Shown one piece after another: positions 13,828-20,108 of a stretch of DNA of 20,108 nucleotides (within the stretch, counting starts at the first letter, position 1; each line of letters opens with the position of its first letter). The notes beneath the pieces were generated by a model. The model was not told the origin of the DNA and did no database searches. It was given only the letters and a program-made list of their open reading frames with translations. This stretch comes from Bacillota bacterium (GTDB lineage: Bacteria > Bacillota > Clostridia > Peptostreptococcales > Anaerovoracaceae). Made by a program: the position numbers and the translations under genes. Location: the NCBI GenBank assembly GCA_016293805.1, contig JAEDDI010000033.1:1-20108 (forward strand). Reading direction: 5' to 3'.

Positions 13828-15048
13828 ATGAAATCAATAGTTAAAGGATGGAACAGTCTGTCACTTGTAAAGCAGATTGTCATAGGTCTTATAATCGGTA
13901 TTATACTTGCTCTTGCTGTGCCGCAGGCAACAGTCATCACTCTTTTCGGTGATCTTTTTGTAAAGGCGCTCAAGGCAGTTGCACCTGTACTTGTGCTGTT
14001 TCTTGTAATGTCGGCAATCGCACAGCATAAAGCAGGACAGAAGACAAATATGAAGAGCGTTATAGTTCTTTATCTAATATGTACGTTCTGTGCCGGTACT
14101 CTTGCAGTAATAGCAAGCTTCATATTCAAATTCGATCTTGCACTTGCAGAGGGGGCGTCAGATGTTGCACCTCCTGAAGGTATAGCGGAAGTGCTCAGGA
14201 CGCTTCTTTACAACGTGGTTGCAAATCCTGTTGATGCTATAATGAATGCAAACTACATCGGTATTTTAGCATGGGCAATTCTTCTTGGCATTGCATTAAG
14301 ACATGCAGGAGAGAATACTAAGATTTTTATCGCTGATGTTTCGGAAGCTGTATCGAGCATAGTAAAATGGGTAATCAGATTTGCACCTCTTGGTGTTATG
14401 GGTCTTGTATTTAACTCTATTGCGAGTGAAGGATTAAGTTCACTTCTCAGCTATGGAAGAATAATTCTTCTTCTGGTGGGAGTAATGCTTGTGGACGCGC
14501 TTATAGTAAATCCGATTATCGTTTATGCAGCATGCAGAAGAAATCCATATCCTCTTGTATTAAGGTGCATAAAGGACAGCGGCATAACAGCATTCTTTAC
14601 AAGAAGTTCTGCAGCCAACATCCCTGTTAACATGAGACTGTGCAGTGATCTTGGACTTGATAAAGATACATATTCAATATCGATTCCGCTTGGTGCCACA
14701 ATAAATATGGGAGGAGCTGCAATAACAATTTCAGTTCTTTCACTTGCAGCGGTTCATACACTTGGCATTTCAGTCGATCTTCCGTCAGCTGTCATCCTGT
14801 GCGTTCTTTCGGCTGTAAGTGCATGCGGAGCATCAGGTGTTGCAGGCGGATCACTTCTTCTTATACCGCTTGCATGCTCACTGTTTGGAATCCCGGCAGA
14901 TATTGCAATGCAGGTTGTAGGAGTCGGATTTATCATTGGAGTTGTTCAGGATTCATGCGAAACAGCACTCAATTCTTCAACAGATGTTGTTCTTACAGCT
15001 ACAGCTGAATACAGAAGCAGGATGAAAAGAGAAAAAGAAAATGCATAA
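13828..15048 (+). CDS. sstT: Sodium/serine-threonine symporter SstT
   Basis: 406 residues, the usual SstT length. It is a member of the dicarboxylate/amino acid:cation symporter family in the cytoplasmic membrane, importing serine and threonine with Na+. Family features include eight or more hydrophobic helices, the serine-rich hairpin F-F-T-R-S-S-A-A-N-I-P-V-N (about 252-264), the substrate-site helix with G-A-T-I-N-M-G-G-A (about 289-297), the G-A-S-G-V-A-G-G-S loop, and the closing Q-D-S-C-E-T-A-L-N-S-S-T-D stretch that carries cation and substrate residues. AAGGAG lies 7 bases upstream of the ATG. It is monocistronic, with its own promoter and terminator. Glutamate transporters of the same family differ in these motifs, so SstT is favoured. 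Confidence 0.95.
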   Translation: MKSIVKGWNSLSLVKQIVIGLIIGIILALAVPQATVITLFGDLFVKALKAVAPVLVLFLVMSAIAQHKAGQKTNMKSVIVLYLICTFCAGTLAVIASFIFKFDLALAEGASDVAPPEGIAEVLRTLLYNVVANPVDAIMNANYIGILAWAILLGIALRHAGENTKIFIADVSEAVSSIVKWVIRFAPLGVMGLVFNSIASEGLSSLLSYGRIILLLVGVMLVDALIVNPIIVYAACRRNPYPLVLRCIKDSGITAFFTRSSAANIPVNMRLCSDLGLDKDTYSISIPLGATINMGGAAITISVLSLAAVHTLGISVDLPSAVILCVLSAVSACGASGVAGGSLLLIPLACSLFGIPADIAMQVVGVGFIIGVVQDSCETALNSSTDVVLTATAEYRSRMKREKENA

Positions 15049-15066
15049 ATCAATAATGCAATTATC

Positions 15067-15091
15067 AGGGGACTGAAAAGTCTCCTTTTTT
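15067..15091 (+). terminator. Rho-independent terminator after sstT
   Basis: A seven-pair stem (GGGGACT with AGTCTCC, one G-T wobble) with a GAAA loop is followed directly by six T residues (15086-15091). Confidence 0.88.
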
Positions 15092-15112
15092 CGTGCAGGC
15101 AGCCGCATAATA

Positions 15113-15121
15113 TGGTAGAAT
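15113..15121 (+). promoter_or_regulatory. Extended -10 promoter for rpoN
   Basis: TGGTAGAAT is TGN plus the -10 hexamer TAGAAT (15116-15121). The -35 position holds GTGCAG, a poor match. The predicted start is about 15128, only 13 bases before the ATG, with GAGGAG just inside the transcript. Confidence 0.45.
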
Positions 15122-15140
15122 ATCACGAGGAGTTGATATT

Positions 15141-16457
15141 ATGAGTTTAGGATTTGAACTTACACTGGAACAGACCCAGAAACTTGCTCTCACTCCGGAA
15201 CTTATCCAGTCAATTAAAATCCTTCAGCTTAACTCGGCTGAACTGGAATCCTTTGTTGAGGAACAGATAATGGTAAATCCTGTCCTTGAAAGAGAGCCTG
15301 AAACCAAAGACGATACTCAGGGAGTGCCGTCAGGATATGCAAGGGAAAGAAAACAGGGAGTTCCGTTTGAGACAAATGATATAAACAGAATAACTCTAAG
15401 CGAACACCTCATGTTCCAGCTTCAGTTTATTAAGTGCGGAAAGAAGTGTTCAGCTGCTGCAAGATTCATAATCGAGTCGCTGGACGATAACGGATATATG
15501 ACGCTTAATCCTGATGAAATTGCGAAGGCGACAGATGTATCCGTGCAGACTGTCAGAGCAGCCCTTGAAATTGTAAGGGATATGGACCCTGCAGGAGTAG
15601 GGGCTTTTGATATTTCAGACTGTCTGATTCTGCAGCTTAAGGCAGCAGGCACATATTCAGAAGACAAAGGAAGAATCATTCATGAATTTCTCAATGAGGT
15701 TGCGCTTAACAGGCTGGGGCAGATATCCAGGGCAACCGGACTTCAGACGGGCGAGATTCAGAATATAGTAGATGAGATACGGAGCCTGGATCCCAAGCCG
15801 GGCCGCGCATTTGCATCCTCTGATGAAACAAGATATATTGTTCCCGATGTGTATCTGGAGAAGGAAAACGGAGAGTACAGGGTGCTGCTCAGTGAGAACT
15901 CGGGACCGAAAATATCGATAAACAGCTATTATACCGATCTTATGAATGACTGCATGAACGATGAGCAGCTTAAGGTGTATCTTTCAGAGAAAATCAAGGC
16001 TGCCACATGGCTTATAAAAAGCATAGAGCAGCGTAAAAAGACCATATACAACATTGCATCTGCGATAGTAAGATACCAGCAGGATTTCTTTGAGTATGGT
16101 GAAAAATACCTGAAGCCGCTGGTGCTCAGACAGATTGCGGAGGAGACAGATGTTCATGAGTCTACGGTAAGCAGAACCATCAACGGAAAGTATATATATA
16201 CTCCGAAGGGAGTATTTGAACTGAAATATTTCTTCACAAGCGGCGTTGCCGGAAATGGAGGAGAGGGCGTATCCTCAAATTCAGTGAAGATGCAGATTAG
16301 GGAAATCATTGAAGCGGAAAATCCTTCAAGACCTCTGAGTGACCAGAAGATATCTGACATGCTCAATTCAAAAGGTGTGGAGATTTCAAGAAGAACTGTT
16401 GCAAAGTACAGAGAGGAAATGGGGATATTCTCATCTCAGCAGAGAAAGCGATACTGA
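15141..16457 (+). CDS. rpoN: RNA polymerase sigma-54 factor RpoN
   Basis: 438 residues, within the normal size for Firmicute sigma-54. Region I (about 5-50) is the Gln/Leu-rich activator-interacting domain (Q-T-Q-K-L-A-L-T-P, I-K-I-L-Q-L). The core-binding region follows from about 80, with a typical L-D-D-N-G-Y segment (114-119) and M-D-P-A-G-V-G (148-154). The DNA-binding helix-turn-helix lies near 332-365 (V-H-E-S-T-V-S-R, then T-P-K-G-V-F-E-L-K-Y-F-F). The RpoN box that reads the -24 element is at 416-425, S-R-R-T-V-A-K-Y-R-E, with Ser replacing the usual first Ala. It directs core RNA polymerase to -24/-12 promoters and needs an AAA+ activator, none of which is encoded here. The stop is one base before the next gene. 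Confidence 0.97.
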   Translation: MSLGFELTLEQTQKLALTPELIQSIKILQLNSAELESFVEEQIMVNPVLEREPETKDDTQGVPSGYARERKQGVPFETNDINRITLSEHLMFQLQFIKCGKKCSAAARFIIESLDDNGYMTLNPDEIAKATDVSVQTVRAALEIVRDMDPAGVGAFDISDCLILQLKAAGTYSEDKGRIIHEFLNEVALNRLGQISRATGLQTGEIQNIVDEIRSLDPKPGRAFASSDETRYIVPDVYLEKENGEYRVLLSENSGPKISINSYYTDLMNDCMNDEQLKVYLSEKIKAATWLIKSIEQRKKTIYNIASAIVRYQQDFFEYGEKYLKPLVLRQIAEETDVHESTVSRTINGKYIYTPKGVFELKYFFTSGVAGNGGEGVSSNSVKMQIREIIEAENPSRPLSDQKISDMLNSKGVEISRRTVAKYREEMGIFSSQQRKRY

Positions 16458-16458
16458 T

Positions 16459-19400
16459 ATGGCCGGAATATTTGAAAAGATTGTAAAACACAGATTTATA
16501 GTCCTGGCGGCAGCGGCAGTTTTGACTGTTGTATGTGCTGTGCTCATGACCAGGGTGGAAGTCAATACCGATATGACCAGATATCTCCCGGATGATTCTA
16601 ATATGAAACAGGGGGTCGATATACTGGCCGAGGAGTTTCCGGATATGGAAAACAGAAACACCATAAGGGTCATGTTCACCGGAGTGGATGATTCTCAGGC
16701 GGATGATATCTACAGGGAACTTGAAAGCATCAGATATGTTTCTGAAGTAATGTATGATGCAGGCAGTGAGGATTATGTAAAAGGCGACAAAAGGCTGTTT
16801 GTTCTTGTAACGCCTTATGACTATGAATCCCCAGAAGAGAAATATATAATAGAGCAGGTCAGCAGCCAGTTCGAAGATTATGAAATGGAAGTTAAGGATG
16901 ATAATGCAAATTCTTCGTATATTCCGGTATACGTGCTGATTCTTGCTGTATGTCTTCTGTTCCTGATTATGGTTGTAATGTGTGCTTCGTGGCTTGAACC
17001 TGTACTCTTCATGGTTACAATAGGAACAGCGATAGTGATTAATATGGGGACGAACCTGTTCCTTGATAATGTTGCAAACATTACATATGCTGTGGCAGCT
17101 ATTCTTCAGCTTGTCCTTTCAATGGACTATTCGATTATATTGTCAAACAGATACAGGCAGGAGAAACTCTTAGAACGTAACAGAAAAGATGCCATGGCGA
17201 AGGCTCTGCACAAGGCTTTTTCGTCAGTATGCTCCAGTTCTCTGACAACATTCGTAGGCCTTTTGTGTCTTGTATTCATGAGTTTCAAGATAGGATTCAA
17301 TCTTGGGATAGTGCTGGCTAAGGGAGTAATATGCTCGCTTGTATGTGTTCTCACGGTTCTTCCGGCTCTTCTGCTGCTGTTTGACGGGGGAGTTGAAAAG
17401 ACTGCAAAAAAAGCGGCGGATATTCCGACAGACAGACTTGCGGGATTTGAATACAGGCACAGAAAACCGGTATCTGCGGCATTTGTTCTGCTGTTTGCGG
17501 CTGCACTTGTTCTGCAGAGCTTTACAGGAACTACATTTAATCTCGAGTATGAAGATCCGATTGCAGATGTTTTTGAAAAGACTAACCAGATGGTTGTTCT
17601 CTATGACAATGATATTGAAGACAGAATACCGGATATTGCAGCAGAGCTTGAAGAGGACAGCAATGTCAAGGAAGTACAGTGCTACTATTCTGTTCTGGGC
17701 AGAGAATATACTGCAGCCGGGATGACAGATAATATTCTTGATATGTCCGGTGATGCGGATATTGATGAAGATACTGTAAGACTCATTTATTACATGTACC
17801 ACGATGGAACTGCAAAGCCGATGACGCTTGAGGAGTTTGCGGACTTTCTTGACAGCGAGGTTTCCGAAAACGATATGTTCTCAGATTATGTGGATGAGGA
17901 TATGAAGTCGGATATTGACCAGATGGTGAAATATGCTGACAGGGATTTGCTGACCGGAGAAATGACAATTGCAGAACTTGCGGAATTTTTCGGAATGAAG
18001 CAGTCTGATGTAAGAAATCTTTTCTGTCTGTATTATTCGGGAAACGGAGGGATTGTTCTTCCGTCAATGACTCTTTCGCAGTTTGCTGACTTCACATCAT
18101 CTAATGTGGCAGATAATCCAATATACGGACAGATGATTGACACAAGTCAGAAGAAGCAGATTGCAAGTCTCAGGACTTTTTCAGACAGAAAAAAGATGAC
18201 GGCAAAACGCAGTGCTTCATCTGCTGCATCAATTCTGGGAATCAGCAGGAAGCAGGCGGATATGATGTATGTCTTAAGATTTGCCGGCGACTCTTCTTAT
18301 GTGACACCGTCAGTGGGACTTTCGCAGTTCGTGTCGTTTGTGAACAGTGAAGTCATAGTAAATCCTTCATTCTCATCGCAGATAAGCGATGACCAGAAGG
18401 CGCAGCTGAAGATGCTGTCTGTATATACCGACAGAGATACGGTTACAGCGAAGATGGATGCAAAGAATCTTGCAAGGCTTTCGGGAATGGACGAGGCTTT
18501 ATGCTCACAGATAATGATGATGAACAGTGCAGCTTCCATGAGTCTGCAGGAACTTATGGCTGCGGTGCTTGAGATGCAGCCTGATAACGCACAGGCAGCA
18601 CAGATTAATCAGATAATATCCATATCACTTGCAAATCAGCCTCTTTCGGCAGAACAGATGGCAGGAATTTTAGGAATGGATTACTCTGAAATGAGGCTTT
18701 TATATACTCTTTATGATTACAGCCACGGCAGTACTGATTTCAGATGCTCTGTGCAGAGTCTTGTAAGTTTCATATCATCTTCAGGCATGGACAGTACAGG
18801 ACAGATGGCTAAGGCCGCAGAACTGATAGACGCAGGAGTATCAGGCAGAGTGTTTTCAGCATATGAGATGGCGAAACTGACGGGAATGAAAACAGCTGAT
18901 ATGAAATCTCTGTATACTCTGTATCAGGCTGATAAGGGAGATACATCAGGATGGAAGCTTTCGCCTGCTGACTTCATAGGATTTATGAACAGTGATGTAC
19001 TGGAAAGCCGTTATTCATCGATGATAGGTGCATCCGAAAGATCTGATCTCAGGATGGCTCAGGAGATGACTGAAGCAGTGCTGAATGACAGAATGTTTAC
19101 ACCTGCTCAGTTATCGGATATGTTAGGAAGCTATTCAGACAGTATGGATAAAGACTCTCTGGAACTTCTCTTCCTTTATCACGGAGCTATTGAAAACTCG
19201 GAACCGTGGTGGAAGATGAGTGTTGATGAGATGTTCACATTCCTTTCGGATGATATGGCTGATGACAGCAGATTCAAATCGTTTATAACCGATGATTTTA
19301 AAAATCAGATTGCAGAATACAAAGAAAGCATAAATGAAGGCAAGTCACAGCTTGTGGGAGAGAATCATTCCATCATGATGATAAACACGACTTATCCTCT

Positions 19401-20013
19401 TGAGGGTGACAAGACCTTCGGATTCATATCGCGCATGAAGGATGAGCTTGAAATGTCAGACAGCTACATTATAGGGAACAGCGAGATGAATTATGAGATG
19501 AATGAGGGATTCAGACATGAGATGATTATGATAACGCTCATAACTGCACTTGCAATATTTCTTGTAGTTGCGCTCACATTCAGATCGGTGATTATTCCTA
19601 TTGTGCTTGTGCTTCTGGTTCAGTGTGCGGTATTTTTGACAGTGTCATACATAGGCGTATCGGGAAACAGTATATATTATCTTGCAATGCTTATAGTCCA
19701 GTGCATACTGATGGGTGCAACAATAGACTATGCTATTCTCTATACGAGCTACTATATAGAGAACAGAAAGATTCTCGAGACGAAGGAATCGATAAAGGCA
19801 GCCTTCAGAGGCTCGATTCATACGATACTGACATCCGGCCTTATAATCTGTCTTGTGACGATGGTCCTTTCATACACATACGGGGATCCTTCGGTAGAAC
19901 AGATATGCAGGACAATTTCAATAGGTGCGATGTTTGCAATCCTTCTTATACTGTTTGTTCTGCCGGCGCTTCTTGCATGTCTTGACAAGATAATCGTCAG
20001 GAAAAAAGCTTAG
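16459..20013 (+). CDS. MMPL/RND-family membrane transporter with a giant repeat-filled extracellular loop
   Basis: 1184 residues from the ATG at 16459. That start lies one base after the rpoN stop; a longer in-frame start at 16339 lies entirely inside rpoN. Layout: helix 1 (about 12-30), first extracellular loop (31-153), helices 2-6 (154-310, with the RND D-Y pair at 223-224), helix 7 (336-355), second extracellular loop (356-1017), and helices 8-12 (1020-1175, with the matching D-Y pair at 1090-1091). The paired Asp-Tyr sites suggest proton-driven function. The usual second loop is enlarged by about 530 residues of degenerate helical repeats (437-967). The family exports lipids, lipopeptides or drugs; the substrate here is unknown. 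The ribosome binding site is weak (GAGAAAG), so translation is probably coupled to rpoN. Confidence 0.9.
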   Translation: MAGIFEKIVKHRFIVLAAAAVLTVVCAVLMTRVEVNTDMTRYLPDDSNMKQGVDILAEEFPDMENRNTIRVMFTGVDDSQADDIYRELESIRYVSEVMYDAGSEDYVKGDKRLFVLVTPYDYESPEEKYIIEQVSSQFEDYEMEVKDDNANSSYIPVYVLILAVCLLFLIMVVMCASWLEPVLFMVTIGTAIVINMGTNLFLDNVANITYAVAAILQLVLSMDYSIILSNRYRQEKLLERNRKDAMAKALHKAFSSVCSSSLTTFVGLLCLVFMSFKIGFNLGIVLAKGVICSLVCVLTVLPALLLLFDGGVEKTAKKAADIPTDRLAGFEYRHRKPVSAAFVLLFAAALVLQSFTGTTFNLEYEDPIADVFEKTNQMVVLYDNDIEDRIPDIAAELEEDSNVKEVQCYYSVLGREYTAAGMTDNILDMSGDADIDEDTVRLIYYMYHDGTAKPMTLEEFADFLDSEVSENDMFSDYVDEDMKSDIDQMVKYADRDLLTGEMTIAELAEFFGMKQSDVRNLFCLYYSGNGGIVLPSMTLSQFADFTSSNVADNPIYGQMIDTSQKKQIASLRTFSDRKKMTAKRSASSAASILGISRKQADMMYVLRFAGDSSYVTPSVGLSQFVSFVNSEVIVNPSFSSQISDDQKAQLKMLSVYTDRDTVTAKMDAKNLARLSGMDEALCSQIMMMNSAASMSLQELMAAVLEMQPDNAQAAQINQIISISLANQPLSAEQMAGILGMDYSEMRLLYTLYDYSHGSTDFRCSVQSLVSFISSSGMDSTGQMAKAAELIDAGVSGRVFSAYEMAKLTGMKTADMKSLYTLYQADKGDTSGWKLSPADFIGFMNSDVLESRYSSMIGASERSDLRMAQEMTEAVLNDRMFTPAQLSDMLGSYSDSMDKDSLELLFLYHGAIENSEPWWKMSVDEMFTFLSDDMADDSRFKSFITDDFKNQIAEYKESINEGKSQLVGENHSIMMINTTYPLEGDKTFGFISRMKDELEMSDSYIIGNSEMNYEMNEGFRHEMIMITLITALAIFLVVALTFRSVIIPIVLVLLVQCAVFLTVSYIGVSGNSIYYLAMLIVQCILMGATIDYAILYTSYYIENRKILETKESIKAAFRGSIHTILTSGLIICLVTMVLSYTYGDPSVEQICRTISIGAMFAILLILFVLPALLACLDKIIVRKKA
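17767..19359 (+). repeat. About seven degenerate protein repeats inside the MMPL transporter
   Basis: Coding repeats, visible at the protein and not the DNA level. Approximate units: 437-515, 516-598, 599-678, 679-742, 743-812, 813-897 and 898-967. A full unit opens with a helix containing L-x-x-L-Y or similar (L-I-Y-Y-M-Y, L-F-C-L-Y-Y, L-L-Y-T-L-Y, S-L-Y-T-L-Y, L-L-F-L-Y-H). Next come M/L-S/T-x-x-x-F-x-x-F (as in M-T-L-E-E-F-A-D-F-L), then a D-R-x-x-M/L-T turn, then L-A-x-L/F-x-G-M. Unit 4 is short and the last lacks the closing G-M. Their regularity implies duplication of one helical module followed by divergence. Confidence 0.75.
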
Positions 20014-20021
20014 AGATATAC

Positions 20022-20053
20022 GGGACATGTCTTGTGATGTGTCCCTTTATTTC
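20022..20053 (+). terminator. Rho-independent terminator after the MMPL gene
   Basis: A ten-pair stem (20022-20031 with 20036-20045, two G-T wobbles) has a TTGT loop and is followed by TTTATTT. The last 55 bases of the window show no gene or promoter I can support. Confidence 0.78.
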
Positions 20054-20108
20054 TCGTAAATTCTCAGAGTAAATTCCACAGTTGATAAAAGTGGCGTTTA
20101 CCATTGGA

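Noticed and set aside
16339..16458. Longer in-frame start for the MMPL protein inside rpoN (40 extra residues)
   Set aside because: The extra part overlaps conserved rpoN coding sequence, including the RpoN box, is not hydrophobic, and the ATG at 16459 gives a normal RND N-terminus.
17224..17802. Open frame of 192 residues antisense to the MMPL gene
   Set aside because: It shadows a clear coding gene; the Cys- and Asn-rich product with no motif looks like a by-product of the sense codons.
20054..20108. TTGATA near the right edge as the -35 of a next gene
   Set aside because: The -10 region would fall at the window end (20105 onward) and cannot be judged.

Overview
The window looks like chromosomal core DNA from an anaerobic Clostridia-class Firmicute. 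I infer this from strong GGAGG-type ribosome binding sites, near-consensus sigma-A promoters, intermediate GC content, the polyamine transporter layout, and a membrane-anchored XRE regulator of a type common in that class. Several genes (dipeptidase, Ser/Thr symporter, polyamine importer, amino-acid-type binding lipoprotein) fit an organism that lives on peptides and amino acids, possibly Lachnospiraceae or Anaerovoracaceae; the family is a guess. I see no insertion sequence, phage gene, CRISPR array, tRNA or rRNA.

Layout. 1-125: tail of an upstream gene and its terminator. 247-1500: secreted BspA-type leucine-rich-repeat protein with a C-terminal fibronectin III domain. 1630-5422: potA, potB and a fused potC-potD, three overlapping or touching genes that make a complete spermidine/putrescine ABC importer in three polypeptides. 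5464-6702: substrate-binding lipoprotein of the branched-chain amino acid type, without a permease, behind its own promoter and apparently without a ribosome binding site. 6731-8419: a NifU-type Fe-S scaffold protein, a hairpin, and the dipeptidase PepV. 8552-10838: iron-sulfur flavoprotein-like reductase, membrane-bound XRE regulator and a small four-helix membrane protein, each separated by a promoter or terminator. 10921-12123: membrane diguanylate cyclase. 12144-13661 (minus strand): a two-gene operon of a DUF2804 protein and a Nim-like flavin/PLP-oxidase-fold protein, facing the cyclase across a shared hairpin. 13828-15048: sstT, divergent from that operon. 15141-20013: rpoN (sigma-54) followed after a single base by a 1184-residue MMPL/RND membrane protein.

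The most unusual items are: (1) the MMPL protein, whose second extracellular loop is expanded by about seven degenerate helical repeats of 64-85 residues, coupled to rpoN; (2) the PotC-PotD fusion with an extra membrane helix that carries the binding domain outside; (3) the lipoprotein gene whose promoter predicts a leaderless mRNA; (4) the diguanylate cyclase whose only good ribosome binding site points to a CTG start; (5) direct repeats over the -35 region of the flavoprotein gene. Nothing here is a clear new defence or mobile system; most of the window is ordinary housekeeping and transport. Every intergenic stretch is shorter than 300 bases.
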